64,000 bases of DNA, taken from assembly GCF_900156345.1 (NCBI RefSeq), contig NZ_FTPP01000001.1:186001-250000 (forward strand). Reading direction: 5' to 3'. Positions 26,704 through 35,781 of the stretch are shown one piece after another. Both the position numbers and the translations under genes were made by a program. Numbering within the stretch: the first letter of the stretch is position 1; each line of letters opens with the position of its first letter. The notes under the pieces are model-generated. The model was not told the DNA's origin and did not search any database. It saw nothing but the letters and a program-made list of their open reading frames with translations. The stretch comes from Pontibacter indicus (GTDB lineage: Bacteria; Bacteroidota; Bacteroidia; Cytophagales; Hymenobacteraceae).

Positions 26704-27312
26704 TTAGCGTATCGGAATAGAGAAAATCTTCAGAATATCGGGTACCCTGTAACGTGACTCCTGCTGGTTTTGCAGTATTTTCTGCCCGTACCGGAAATTG
26801 GCCTCCGCATCCATGGCTGGCATTTTTGTGATCGATTTGTAGACAACAGGTGGAGGAATAACGGGTAGCTTGTCTTTGGGCTCCTCGGGGAGTTTGGTGC
26901 GCAACACGGCCAGACGAAGGTCATATTCCGTCGCCCATGGCATCACATCCACCGTAGGCAGCTTGTTTTCTTTTCTTTCCAGCACAATTTTACGCGCCAG
27001 GTAATTTTCTGTGGTCTCCGAAGGCACGATCAGGTATAGCTTTTCGTAACCCAGGGCACCGAATACTACCGTGTCACCGGACAGCACGGGCATCGAAAAA
27101 TAGCCGCTTTTGCGCGTGTGCGTCCCCCTTGTGGTGCCCGGCACATAAACGGCAACATCCTCCAACGCTGTCAGGCTGTCGCTGGCGTATACCATTCCCG
27201 AAAACTGAATGACCCTTTTGTCGACAGGCAAGGTGTGCTGCGCCTGCACTGCCAGGCTGGTAATTAGTACGAGCAAGAAGGTAGCGGCGAAGTAATACAG
27301 GCTTTGTTTCAT
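26704..27312 (-). CDS. Exported carboxypeptidase-like regulatory domain protein
   Basis: A 202-residue protein with a clear signal peptide (MKQSLYYFAATFLLVLITSLAVQAQ, cleavage after AQA). Residues about 35-115 form a beta-sandwich of the CarboxypepD_reg type (VIQFSGMVYASDSLTALEDV, VYVPGTTRGTHTRKSGYFSM, TVVFGALGYEKLYLIVP), as found at the N-terminus of SusC-like receptors. The Pro/Lys-rich C-terminal part is not recognised. It probably sits in the periplasm or at the outer membrane. It lies 24 bp after the similar gene at 27337, so the two form a pair. Confidence 0.88.
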   Translation of the reverse strand: MKQSLYYFAATFLLVLITSLAVQAQHTLPVDKRVIQFSGMVYASDSLTALEDVAVYVPGTTRGTHTRKSGYFSMPVLSGDTVVFGALGYEKLYLIVPSETTENYLARKIVLERKENKLPTVDVMPWATEYDLRLAVLRTKLPEEPKDKLPVIPPPVVYKSITKMPAMDAEANFRYGQKILQNQQESRYRVPDILKIFSIPIR

Positions 27313-27336
27313 GCAGAGCAGCTGAGAACTGGTTTG

Positions 27337-28182
27337 TTACTGCCTTACCGTGACATAAGCCGCCAGCCGGCCGCCAATTCCTTTTTCCCAGGCACCCAGA
27401 CTAGCCTTTCTGGAATAAAAGCTCCCGCCTAATGCAGCGCCGTAAATGAAAATATACTTTTCGTGATTACTGTACTCGGGCAGGTATTCTATACCCAGAA
27501 AAAAATCTTCGTTCACCACCAGGCCATAGGCCTCCAGCGGAACCGTAACCCAGCCCTGTGTGAGCGGAAGCCGTCGGATGATGCTTTTCTCCACGAGGCG
27601 CTCACCGGGCAACCCGCTCTCGTTCTTGTAAAGATTGATGCGGAAAGTGGCGGAGTCGCGCTTGATGCTGCGCAGGTATACCGTGGCAGACAGGATCTCA
27701 GAAGTTTTGTTGTTGAGGTCGATGAATTTGCCCAGCTCGGAAATATCCTCTGACTGCGTCGTTTCGGCTGAGCCGTAAAGGAAAGGATTACGCGAGGTAG
27801 TGCCGAATTTTTTGACTTTCGCCGCTTTGCTGTTGACGACAACTTCTCGCAGGGCTGTGGTTTTTTCTGTGAGTTCAAAGGAAGTCAAACCACCAAGGAG
27901 GATTCTTTCAACAGGTATAGCTAACTCCTTATACCCGATGGCGGAGAAAGTGAGGGTATCCTGCAGGTTCTCTTCTTTCAGACTTATCCGGAAGCTACCG
28001 TCTGGCCTGGTGGCTGTCCCGACGTTCTTCTTTTTGATGCCGATGTTGACGTAAGGTATAGCCTCGTGCTGCGCGGCATTTCTGACCGTGCCACTAATCT
28101 GTAAGCCTTGTCCGAGAGCGAAGTTGGCAGTAAGAAAATAGAAAAAGGTGATGAGCAGTTGGCGCAGTTTGTGTTTCGGCAT
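27337..28182 (-). CDS. Carboxypeptidase-like regulatory domain protein, periplasmic
   Basis: A 281-residue protein with a signal peptide (FFYFLTANFALGQG). Residues about 28-110 are a CarboxypepD_reg beta-sandwich (ISGTVRNAAQHEAIPYVNIG, TRPDGSFRISLKEENLQDTL, FSAIGYKELAIPVE). The rest (about 125-281) is a beta-rich domain with RRLPLTQGWVTVPLEAYGLV and FFLGIEYLPEYSNHEKYIF, as seen in uncharacterised Bacteroidota surface proteins. No enzymatic motif is visible. It precedes the related gene at 26704 in the same direction. Confidence 0.88.
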   Translation of the reverse strand: MPKHKLRQLLITFFYFLTANFALGQGLQISGTVRNAAQHEAIPYVNIGIKKKNVGTATRPDGSFRISLKEENLQDTLTFSAIGYKELAIPVERILLGGLTSFELTEKTTALREVVVNSKAAKVKKFGTTSRNPFLYGSAETTQSEDISELGKFIDLNNKTSEILSATVYLRSIKRDSATFRINLYKNESGLPGERLVEKSIIRRLPLTQGWVTVPLEAYGLVVNEDFFLGIEYLPEYSNHEKYIFIYGAALGGSFYSRKASLGAWEKGIGGRLAAYVTVRQ

Positions 28183-28294
28183 CAGAAGAGTCTCTTGAAA
28201 GTATGGGAGCTATACCCGCTTTAGGTATAGGAACTATCAAGAAGATTCAATTTCCGTAACATGGGTTGCAAGCGGCGGAGTAATTTTCGTAAAC

Positions 28295-28480
28295 TCACCT
28301 GCCGGAACTCGCTTTTCTGTCTTTTTTAATTTGGGAGCTAATTCTGAAGAGAACGACTGCTGCGGTAACGGCGATGATGATTTTGCCATTGTTCTCATGG
28401 TATAACAAGGCACTTCCAATCACCCATAAACAGATATAAAGCACACTCACGAGGATGGTATTTTTCGATATTTTATTCAT
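28295..28480 (-). CDS. Small two-span membrane protein, hypothetical
   Basis: A 61-residue frame starting MNKISKNTILVSVLYICLWV. Two hydrophobic stretches (about 8-26 and 33-48) separated by a polar HENNGK turn, and a basic C-terminus (QIKKDRKASSGR), look like a small inner-membrane protein. There is an overlapping frame on the same strand (28237-28419), which has no such pattern. No family is recognised and the gene is short, so it is only moderately supported. Confidence 0.5.
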   Translation of the reverse strand: MNKISKNTILVSVLYICLWVIGSALLYHENNGKIIIAVTAAVVLFRISSQIKKDRKASSGR

Positions 28481-28514
28481 GACGAAGATCTTAGGTATAG
28501 CTTGGAATGGTTGA

Positions 28515-29219
28515 TCATCTAAAAAATGAACTTGCTCCGTTAGTACTGCGCTCTTTTTTAGGCCGAAGCTCTAGCAAATATGCCGCAGTGACTGTGATGT
28601 TGGTATTGGTGGCGGAGATAAGTCGTTGTCTCTTGGTCATGATACTGTTCAGACTCTGGGTAAGTCTTGCCTCCAATTGAAAAGTGCCAAATGCAGTAGA
28701 ACGCTGCACACCTACTCCTAAGGCGAGGCCCGCAAGCCAGGGTTTTTCAATTTCGTTTTGATAATAACCATTATGCTTCGTGTCTAAGATCGCATCTATG
28801 CTGTCGCGGTTCGAGAGAAGGTAGCTAATGGACGGGCCGAAGTTGGCTATTATTTTGGTGTTTTTATGCCCCCACATGGCATGCGTCATAAAAGGCAATT
28901 CGAGGTAATGGAGTTTTCGGGTATACGTAGTGGTGGAATCAATATGATCTGTCCAGCCGCGCTGCACCCAATTTAACTCTACCTGTACCCCCATCATGGG
29001 CTCATTCTCGTTCACCCGTACCGCATGCTTAAGCACTAGCCCCGCTGTGTATCCGGTTGCCCAGCCTTGGCCTTGAGATGGGTTGAAGTTGAATGATGAG
29101 AAACTGGAGCCGCCCTTGAGCCCAGCACCTGTGTAGGCAGTAGGATTTGGTCTGATCTGGGCGGTACAAAAGCTGGTGATTACTATAACAAAGGTTAGAG
29201 ACAGTAAAAATATTTTCAT
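28515..29219 (-). CDS. Outer membrane beta-barrel protein (PorT-like)
   Basis: A 234-residue protein with signal peptide (MKIFLLSLTFVIVITSFCTAQ). The mature part alternates polar and hydrophobic residues in strand-length blocks (GAGLKGGSSFSSFNFNPSQG, YTAGLVLKHAVRVNE, VQVELNWVQRGWTDH, LHYLELPFMTHAMW, FGPSISYLL, GLALGVGVQRSTAFGTFQLE), the pattern of eight-stranded porin-family proteins in Bacteroidota. The function is not predictable. Its ATG overlaps the stop of the upstream monooxygenase-fold gene by 4 bp. Confidence 0.88.
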   Translation of the reverse strand: MKIFLLSLTFVIVITSFCTAQIRPNPTAYTGAGLKGGSSFSSFNFNPSQGQGWATGYTAGLVLKHAVRVNENEPMMGVQVELNWVQRGWTDHIDSTTTYTRKLHYLELPFMTHAMWGHKNTKIIANFGPSISYLLSNRDSIDAILDTKHNGYYQNEIEKPWLAGLALGVGVQRSTAFGTFQLEARLTQSLNSIMTKRQRLISATNTNITVTAAYLLELRPKKERSTNGASSFFR

Positions 29220-29548
29220 GAGATATGGGCTAATTCAACTTCCAATCCAGTTCCCCCCAGCACTTCCAGTTCCTGGCCTTTTTCAGGTCTGCCGGCAAGC
29301 AGCGGCATGGCTTGGGAAATCAGTTCTCTCACGCCGGGTACCTGAAGAGAATTGTCGTGGTCTTCTTTGCTGTCCCATACCTCCGTCACCCACACGGCAT
29401 CTGGATTGCTGCTGTCCTGACTGACCAGGTATAGCCGGCAGCCTATTGCCGTCGAAACCAACTTGGAGGCCTCTAACAATATCTGAGCAAGGTACGCGCC
29501 TTTCCCGGCAGTAGCCTGTAGTTTTCCGTGTAGACCGTATTTGTTCAT
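29216..29548 (-). CDS. ABM-family (antibiotic biosynthesis monooxygenase-like) protein
   Basis: A 110-residue soluble protein of the ferredoxin-like dimeric alpha-beta fold. It opens MNKYGLHGKLQATAGKGAYL and has GCRLYLVSQDSSNPDAVWVT, EVWDSKEDHDNSLQ and a final helix-strand segment, the usual ABM pattern. Members include quinol monooxygenases such as YgiN and heme-degrading IsdG types; the sequence does not allow a choice. It is coupled by a 4-bp overlap to the beta-barrel gene downstream, an unusual partner. Confidence 0.9.
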   Translation of the reverse strand: MNKYGLHGKLQATAGKGAYLAQILLEASKLVSTAIGCRLYLVSQDSSNPDAVWVTEVWDSKEDHDNSLQVPGVRELISQAMPLLAGRPEKGQELEVLGGTGLEVELAHIS

Positions 29549-29676
29549 AAAACAGGTATAGAAGTAAAGGGTATGTTGCTTTGTAACTATACCTGTAATT
29601 AAAACTGGGCGGTATAGAGATTAAATATAGCAAAAAAGATATGCAATTACTCAGTTGAACTGCACCTTCTTAACAA

Positions 29677-29716
29677 AAAAGCAGCAACCGACCCACCCCG
29701 ATCAGCTGCTGCTTTT
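29677..29716 (-). terminator. Intrinsic terminator after the SusD-like gene
   Basis: AAAAGCAGCA (29677-29686) pairs with TGCTGCTTTT (29707-29716). On the minus strand the stem ends in a run of six T (complement of 29675-29680). It lies 64 bp after the SusD-like stop. Confidence 0.8.
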
Positions 29717-29779
29717 CAATTACTGTAGTCAGAAAATTTAATTCACTCTTAAACTCCCAAACTCTCTAATTCTTAGACT

Positions 29780-31198
29780 CTACTGGTCCCACCAAAGCGG
29801 CTCCGACAGCACAGGCGAATCTGGCGTGTTCGGGTTTTTGCTGCTTTCTCCTTGTGGGTAGGCGACCCTGCGGATGAAGGTAGGCAGGGCAGCGTTGACT
29901 GGTAGCGTGAAGTCAGCGTACTGGTAATTGTAACGACGGGCATCGTTCCAGGCTTCCGGATTGAGGTAGGTCACCACATACTTCTCCTTAAAGATCAGGT
30001 CGAGGGTCAGGTTGGCAGCTCCTACACTTACTGCGGTGTTATTCAGGTAAGCATCGCGCTCGGCAACCGGCACTTCGAGCTTGTCCATATGGGCGCGTAT
30101 ACCTTCCAGATAGGCGGTATAGGCACGCTGACTGTCACCGGCACGGAAAGCCGCTTCCGCTTCAACGAACTTCATTTCAGCATAGGATACAATCGTAATT
30201 GGAGACGCCTCGCCAGTGAGCGGTGAGTTACGCGAGATGTAAACCTCGTCCTTCACCGTGTTGTTGGCCGGGCCCACGTTGCCCACGCCGTTCGGTGTGC
30301 CCACGTAAGTGCCAGTCACCGTAGGGTCCGTAATACGAGATATTCGGGGATCCACGACGCCATAGGTGGTGCCGTTGAGTTGATTAACGAGCTGCTCCGA
30401 AAGCCAACCACCCAGTATGAGCGAGGCATTGCTTCGCGCTACCTCAGCCCAGGGGTTGCGCAGTGCGAACACGGCCATCTCGGCATCATCAGCATTGGAC
30501 TCGTAGGAATTATCTACCGCGCTCAGCACAGCAGCCGGGTCGTAGGACGGTTTCTTACTCACTTTGTTGAGCAGCCTGGCTTTTAAGGCGTAGGCCGTCT
30601 TAATCCAGCTATCTTTATCCCCACCATGGATCAGATCGTTGTCATCGTCGAGTACAACCTTCGAGTCGGTCTTCTGAAGCTCGGCTATACCTTCGTCGAG
30701 TAGGCGCAGCGCCTCGGCATACAGTTCCTCCTCTGTGTTGAAAGCAGGGGTGAGGGTACTATTATTGAAGGCCTCCGTGTAAGGTGCATCGCCCCACAGG
30801 TCAGTCACCAAGCTCAGGTGGTAGGACATCAGGATATTGGCCACGCCTACATAGTCCGAGGCGCCTTCCTCTATACCTTTCTGCCGCATGTCGTAGATGT
30901 CGGCCATAGCCAGGTATAGCGCATCCCAGGTGCCGGTATAGTCGGTTACCTGGTAAGTGTCGGTGCCGCTGCCTGCCGTGGGGCTGGCCACATACTGCAC
31001 AAAGAATGAAGTGGTAGCCGCTACCCGCTGGCTGTTCAGGCCAGTCTTGTGCGTAGTGGTGGAGAGCAGCGCACTGAGCGGTGCCTCTGGAACCAAGTTC
31101 GGGTTGTCATTCAGATCGAAGTAATCTTCACAGCTTTGTAAACCCATCGCTGCCCCTAGCATGGTAAGGGCGAGTGCGTATCTTACTATCTTTTTCAT
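29780..31198 (-). CDS. SusD/RagB-family surface lipoprotein
   Basis: A 472-residue lipoprotein (lipobox GLQSCEDYFDLND, Cys23), forming the lid over a TonB-dependent SusC channel and binding the transported ligand at the cell surface. The pattern is that of the SusD-like_2 group: an N-terminal NLVPEAPLSALLSTTTHKTG, helical TPR-like repeats, SYAEMKFVEAEAAFRAGDSQ and a C-terminal YLNPEAWNDARRYN. It lies 15 bp downstream of its susC partner. No glycoside hydrolase adjoins, so the substrate cannot be inferred; it may be a peptide or another non-glycan. Confidence 0.95.
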   Translation of the reverse strand: MKKIVRYALALTMLGAAMGLQSCEDYFDLNDNPNLVPEAPLSALLSTTTHKTGLNSQRVAATTSFFVQYVASPTAGSGTDTYQVTDYTGTWDALYLAMADIYDMRQKGIEEGASDYVGVANILMSYHLSLVTDLWGDAPYTEAFNNSTLTPAFNTEEELYAEALRLLDEGIAELQKTDSKVVLDDDNDLIHGGDKDSWIKTAYALKARLLNKVSKKPSYDPAAVLSAVDNSYESNADDAEMAVFALRNPWAEVARSNASLILGGWLSEQLVNQLNGTTYGVVDPRISRITDPTVTGTYVGTPNGVGNVGPANNTVKDEVYISRNSPLTGEASPITIVSYAEMKFVEAEAAFRAGDSQRAYTAYLEGIRAHMDKLEVPVAERDAYLNNTAVSVGAANLTLDLIFKEKYVVTYLNPEAWNDARRYNYQYADFTLPVNAALPTFIRRVAYPQGESSKNPNTPDSPVLSEPLWWDQ

Positions 31199-31213
31199 AA
31201 TGTTTCTCGCTTT

Positions 31214-34200
31214 TTAGAACCCAAGGTTCAGGGTGAACAGATAGCTCCTTACAGCCGGATAAGTGAAACCGGCAAACCCGTCCACGTTGCTGCCGCTCGG
31301 GTTGGAGCTGTTTTCCGGGTCAAATCCTGAGTAGTCGGTGGACAGCCACAGGTTGTTGCCGGTCAGGGAGACGGAGGCGTTGCGGAGGAAGATGTTCTCA
31401 AACCACTGACCCGGCAGGGAGTAGCTGAGCGTGAGCGAGCGCAGGCGTACCCACGAGGCGTCTTCCACAAACTCCTCTGACACGCCCCGGTGGAAGCGGC
31501 GGTAGTAGCCATCTCCGTAGTTGACGCCATCCGGACCTATACCCTGACCGAGCCATACCTGCTTGGTGTTGGGTGTACCGTCGGCCAACACGCCCTCAAA
31601 CACCTTGAACTCGTTGCGGTTCTCGGTGTACTCGGCAATGCCGAAGGCGGAGAAGAAGTTACCCATCTGATTGTACTTCTCGTGTCCCACGCGGGCATCC
31701 AGCAGGGCGGTCAGGCTCAGGCCTTTGTATGTGAAGGTGTTGGTAAAGCCACCAATCCAGTCAGGCTGTGAGTTGCCCAGTATCTTCTGCTTGGAGAGTG
31801 GCGCCCGAACCGGAAAACCATCCGGCCCGATCAGCAAGGGTCTGTCCTCGTCGATGAACAGTGGATCTTCCTCTTCGCCGGGGCCATAGTAGCGCTGCCA
31901 ACTGGAACCGTAAATGTTACCGTAGGGCTGTCCTGGTATAAGCTTCATGGTCACAGTAGAGCTCAGGTAACCAAACTGGGAGGCATACGGAATCTCCTCG
32001 AGGCCTTCACGAATGCTCAGGATCTTGTTTCGGTTAGCAGAGAAGATCACCTTGGTGTCCCAGCTGAAGTCTTCTGATCTGACAGGAGTCGCGTTCAGCA
32101 CGATTTCCACCCCTTTGTTGCGCATCTTACCGGAGTTTACAGCGGCCCGGATAAAGCCAGTAGAGGCCGCCACATCGATCGGCAGAATCTGGTCTTTGCT
32201 CAGGGAGTAGTAATAGGTGAAATCGAAGCCCAGTCGGTTATTCAGGAAGGCCATCTCCAGGCCCGCCTCGAAGGTGTTGGTGAACTCGGGCTTGAGTTCG
32301 GGGTTGCCGAGTAGGGCGCTACGGGTATAGCCGGTGAAGCCCGTCGGGAAACCCGTGTAGGGTGAGAAACCGGACGAGGTGGAGTAGCGGGGCGCATCCT
32401 TGCCTATCTGGGCGTAGGATAGTCGCAGCTTACTCTGGTTGATGAAAGACGGCAGCCCCAGGTGTTCTGAAAACACGTAGCTCAGAGAGGCAGAAGGATA
32501 GAAGAATGAGTTGTTGGACTTGCTAAGCGTGGAGGTGATGTCGTTTCGGCCTGTCAGCGTCAGGAAGAGGAAGTCGCGGTAGTCGAAAGAGGCCTCCCCG
32601 AAAACTCCCATCAGCCGGTACTCCGACTGGTCATCCCGGGGTGTGAGCGCGCGCGCATTGCGCAGGTCGAAAAAGTCAAACACGGTCAGTTCATTGCCTT
32701 CCACGCCAAAGCTTCTCACCTGCTCGTCATAAAGTTCGTGCCCCAGGCGGAATGTAGCGTTGAAGTTCTCTCCGAAGGTTGTTGTAGCGGTGGCGATGAA
32801 GTTGGAGTTGATGGACCGGAATTTGGTGGTATACTCATACACGAATCCCAGTCCATTGTCTTCCAGTACCCGTTCGTCAGGAAAACCGCGTTCGCCCGGT
32901 GCGGTGCGGGTGCGGTCGTCGGTATAGCTATCCAACCCGATCCGGTAGCTCAGGTCCAGCCATTTGAGCGGGGCATAGCCTAGGTGCACGCTGCCGATAA
33001 ACCGGTTCACGTCGTCCTCCATCTTGTTGGTGGCGGCTGCATATATGGCGTTGTCGTTGCCATAGCTCTGCATGGTGCCGTCTGGTTTTATATAATCCTC
33101 CACGTCCCAGCGCGGCGACCAGTAGCTGAGCATCTCGTTGAAGCGGTCGGCGTTGTAGCGCATGCCTCCAGATTTAGAGAAGCTGAAGTTGGCGCCTGTC
33201 CGCACTTTGTCGCTCAGTTTTACATCGGTGTTGAGTCGGGCAGAGAAGCTTTCGAAATCGGTGAATGGCAGCACGCCCTCGTGCTTCAGGTGGGAGAGGG
33301 AGGAGAGGTACGTGATGGTTTCGTTACCGCCTGAGAAGGACAGCGAGTTCCGGAACTGATGCCCTTTCTCGTAGGCGTCCTCAAAGTGATTGTAGAGTTT
33401 CTCAGGGTGTGTCGGGTCCAGTTTTCTTGCCTCCTCCACAGTAGGACCCCAGGAAGGCCAGAAGCTGGCCGGGTCGTACACACCGGTATAGCCTTGGGTA
33501 TAGGTATCCTGTGTCTTCGGGAACTTGTTCACTTCCTCTATGCCGGCTGTGCTGGTCAGGCTCACCCGCAGGGCGCCTGCTTCGCCTCTTTTGGTGGTGA
33601 TCACCACAACCCCATTTGCTCCGCGCAGGCCATAGAGCGCTGTGGCCGCGCCGCCCTTTAGCACGTTGATGCTTGCAATGTCGTCCGGGTTGATGTCTGC
33701 CAAACGGTTGCTCATACCCCGTAGCTCGGCGCCTTCCCCAAAGGTTGAGGTTGAGTTGTCCATCAGCACGCCGTCGATGACGAAAAGCGGCTGGCTGGGA
33801 CGGGTTGGGTCGATGGAGTTGATGCCCCGGATCTGGATGTTGGTACCCTGCCCGGGAGCACCGCCTGTGCTGGAGATAACAGCGCCGGCCACCTTGCCCT
33901 GCATGGCGTTGAGCACGTTGGGCTGCCGGTGCTGCGTCAGCTCCTGCGACTCTACCGACTGGGCGGCGTAGCCCAGGGCTTTCTTTTCACGGGTGATACC
34001 CAGGGCCGTCACCATTACTTCGCCGAGCTCCTGCGCATCGGCGTTCAGCACTACGTCGACCGTTGATTGGCTACCCACTGGGACTTCTCTTACTTCGTAG
34101 CCCAGGAAGCGAAAGACAAGGACCGCATTGTTGTCAGGTACCTCAATCTGATAACGGCCTTCGGCGTCGGTTGGCGTGCCGGTGGTAGTGCCTTTCAGGG

Positions 34201-34336
34201 TCACGCTAACCCCGGGCAGTCCCTGGCCTGTGTCAGAGGCAGTCACGCGTCCGCTGACTTGCCGCTGCTGCGCCCAGGCACCTGTGGCGCCAAGCACAAA
34301 GAGCATGCATAAAATAAGTGTAAAGGTGTTCTTCAT
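31214..34336 (-). CDS. SusC/RagA-family TonB-dependent outer membrane receptor
   Basis: A 1040-residue receptor. Order: signal peptide (MKNTFTLILCMLFVLGATGA, ending AWA), CarboxypepD_reg domain (about 25-110, VSGRVTASDTGQGLPGVSVT), plug with the SusC signatures LGEVMVTALGITREKKALGY, IQIRGINSIDP, FVIDGVLMDNS and VLKGGAATALYGLRGANGVV, then a long beta barrel ending in aromatic Phe (SYLFTLNLGF). It imports a ligand across the outer membrane using TonB energy, with the SusD-like lipoprotein encoded next. The upstream 34337-34910 spacer should hold the promoter. Confidence 0.97.
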   Translation of the reverse strand: MKNTFTLILCMLFVLGATGAWAQQRQVSGRVTASDTGQGLPGVSVTLKGTTTGTPTDAEGRYQIEVPDNNAVLVFRFLGYEVREVPVGSQSTVDVVLNADAQELGEVMVTALGITREKKALGYAAQSVESQELTQHRQPNVLNAMQGKVAGAVISSTGGAPGQGTNIQIRGINSIDPTRPSQPLFVIDGVLMDNSTSTFGEGAELRGMSNRLADINPDDIASINVLKGGAATALYGLRGANGVVVITTKRGEAGALRVSLTSTAGIEEVNKFPKTQDTYTQGYTGVYDPASFWPSWGPTVEEARKLDPTHPEKLYNHFEDAYEKGHQFRNSLSFSGGNETITYLSSLSHLKHEGVLPFTDFESFSARLNTDVKLSDKVRTGANFSFSKSGGMRYNADRFNEMLSYWSPRWDVEDYIKPDGTMQSYGNDNAIYAAATNKMEDDVNRFIGSVHLGYAPLKWLDLSYRIGLDSYTDDRTRTAPGERGFPDERVLEDNGLGFVYEYTTKFRSINSNFIATATTTFGENFNATFRLGHELYDEQVRSFGVEGNELTVFDFFDLRNARALTPRDDQSEYRLMGVFGEASFDYRDFLFLTLTGRNDITSTLSKSNNSFFYPSASLSYVFSEHLGLPSFINQSKLRLSYAQIGKDAPRYSTSSGFSPYTGFPTGFTGYTRSALLGNPELKPEFTNTFEAGLEMAFLNNRLGFDFTYYYSLSKDQILPIDVAASTGFIRAAVNSGKMRNKGVEIVLNATPVRSEDFSWDTKVIFSANRNKILSIREGLEEIPYASQFGYLSSTVTMKLIPGQPYGNIYGSSWQRYYGPGEEEDPLFIDEDRPLLIGPDGFPVRAPLSKQKILGNSQPDWIGGFTNTFTYKGLSLTALLDARVGHEKYNQMGNFFSAFGIAEYTENRNEFKVFEGVLADGTPNTKQVWLGQGIGPDGVNYGDGYYRRFHRGVSEEFVEDASWVRLRSLTLSYSLPGQWFENIFLRNASVSLTGNNLWLSTDYSGFDPENSSNPSGSNVDGFAGFTYPAVRSYLFTLNLGF

Positions 34337-34910
34337 GATGATCTCATTTAGTGAATCATAGAATTTATTTAAAGCGCAATGTTATTCTGAGTTACAGCAC
34401 AAAGGGTAGCCTGTTGCTAAGGCCAACCATGGTGTTTATCTGCTGTTGTCTTCACTAGGTATACCTGCCTTCAGATATATGAATTTTAGCAAGTATGAAT
34501 ATGACTAATCAAAAAAAAACTTGTCTTATATACGATGAATATGCAGAAACGGGAATCTATTGTGTATAAAATGTGCTGCTCGATGCATTATTTCAGTCCA
34601 AACCGATGAATTTTGGCAAATACAGAGCGTTTGGTGCTCTGACTCTGCTGTTTAGAGCACATATTTGTATAGTACCAGATTTTAAAACCGGATGGCAGGT
34701 ATAGAAAATGGGAGGGAGGAAACGCGCTTTAGCACTGGGAACAGATTGGATAAATGCCCCCTATTCGTTTTATTATAATGCGCGCATTAGTTTAGACAGG
34801 CAGCTACAAAACAAACCATACAATTTGTTGAGTTGCTATACCTGATTTAATGTAGCGAGGGATATATAGGATTAAGCTGCCTAATGCGCGGATTTTACGT
34901 ATAGAAAGGC
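34337..34910. other. AT-rich intergenic region upstream of susC
   Basis: A 574 bp gene-free stretch between susC and a small plus-strand frame. It holds several GGTATA words (about 34459 and 34699) but no convincing gene, RNA or repeat. The susC promoter probably lies near its left end; no consensus element could be placed. Confidence 0.5.
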
Positions 34911-35036
34911 ATGGAGATCATCATTATCATATCGGTTCTTGTCCTTTACGCTGTCGGTTACTTTGTGTACTACATGTATGGCAGGGATAAGAAATCGAAG
35001 CGCAGAAAGAAGTTCTACGACCACCTCTGGCCATAA
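34911..35036 (+). CDS. 41-residue single-span membrane protein
   Basis: ATG at 34911 opens a frame of 41 codons ending TAA at 35034-35036. The product is a hydrophobic helix (MEIIIIISVLVLYAVGYFVY) followed by a strongly basic tail (RDKKSKRRKKFYDHLWP). This is the layout of a small N-out, C-in membrane protein. The stop runs directly into a terminator hairpin, which supports a real transcription unit. No family recognised. Confidence 0.6.
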   Translation: MEIIIIISVLVLYAVGYFVYYMYGRDKKSKRRKKFYDHLWP

Positions 35037-35037
35037 A

Positions 35038-35072
35038 AAAACAGGCCGCCCTTGATCAGGACAGCCTGTTTT
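35038..35072. terminator. Bidirectional terminator
   Basis: AAAACAGGC (35038-35046) pairs with GCCTGTTTT (35064-35072), with A-runs and T-runs on both flanks. It lies between the convergent small membrane protein gene and the coiled-coil gene ending at 35098. Confidence 0.85.
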
Positions 35073-35097
35073 GTGTAAATGTAATGGCAGGGCGCTT

Positions 35098-35781
35098 TTA
35101 CGCGTGTGCTTTCTTTTGCAGGGCAGCTACCTGATCGTTCAGTTCTGCCACCAGGTTCATTTCCGTCTGCAGTTCACGCTTGATCTTGATCTCGCGCTCG
35201 CGGGCGTTTTTCTTGAATTCAGCGAACTCACGGTCGATGTCCTCAAACTCTTTTTTCTTCTGGTCGGTCACCTTCTTGCTACTCTTGAACTGCGTGTACA
35301 CCACACCAAGGGCAATAAGCAACAGGGCGATAATGGCTGTGTTGATGATCACGTATACCTGTTTGTGAATCGGAATGCCCAGCACATGCAGGTTGTTCAC
35401 GGCATCTTCGCTTTGCTGCACAGCAGCTTCTTTTTGTGCGTTGTCCAGCTTCAGGGCCTCGATTTCTTTTTCTTGCTCCGTAATGCGTGCCTTCGCCGTC
35501 TCCAGATCCTTGCGGGTAGCGTTCAGGTCGTTGATCTGCTTTTGCTCCACATCTTTGATGGTGGCCTGCACGCTTTGCCAGAATGAATTCAGCAGGCTCA
35601 CATTCACTACCTTATACTCTCTGTTGCCTTCCATGTAGGAATTAGACTTGCTTTTGAGATCGTTGAACTGCCCGGTCAGGCCGGTGGCAGTCTTGGTCTC
35701 ATTTTTAGCCGTTCCCTGCGCCTGCACTGCTGGTGCCGCTACGGTCAGCACAATCAATAAGGAAAGAAAGAATGCTTTCAT
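35098..35781 (-). CDS. Exported coiled-coil protein with one transmembrane helix
   Basis: A protein of 227 residues from the start chosen at 35781 (MKAFFLSLLIVLTVAAPAVQ, cleavage after VQAQ). An upstream in-frame ATG at 35877 would add 32 residues that hide the signal peptide and is rejected. After the signal come a charged coiled coil (about 75-125, LNATRKDLETAKARITEQEK), a membrane span (VYVIINTAIIALLLIALGVVYTQ split about 145-165), and a second coiled coil at the C-terminus (KREIKIKRELQTEMNLV-like). Function unknown; the layout suggests an inner-membrane scaffold or stalk. The last residues are HA. Confidence 0.82.
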   Translation of the reverse strand: MKAFFLSLLIVLTVAAPAVQAQGTAKNETKTATGLTGQFNDLKSKSNSYMEGNREYKVVNVSLLNSFWQSVQATIKDVEQKQINDLNATRKDLETAKARITEQEKEIEALKLDNAQKEAAVQQSEDAVNNLHVLGIPIHKQVYVIINTAIIALLLIALGVVYTQFKSSKKVTDQKKKEFEDIDREFAEFKKNAREREIKIKRELQTEMNLVAELNDQVAALQKKAHA

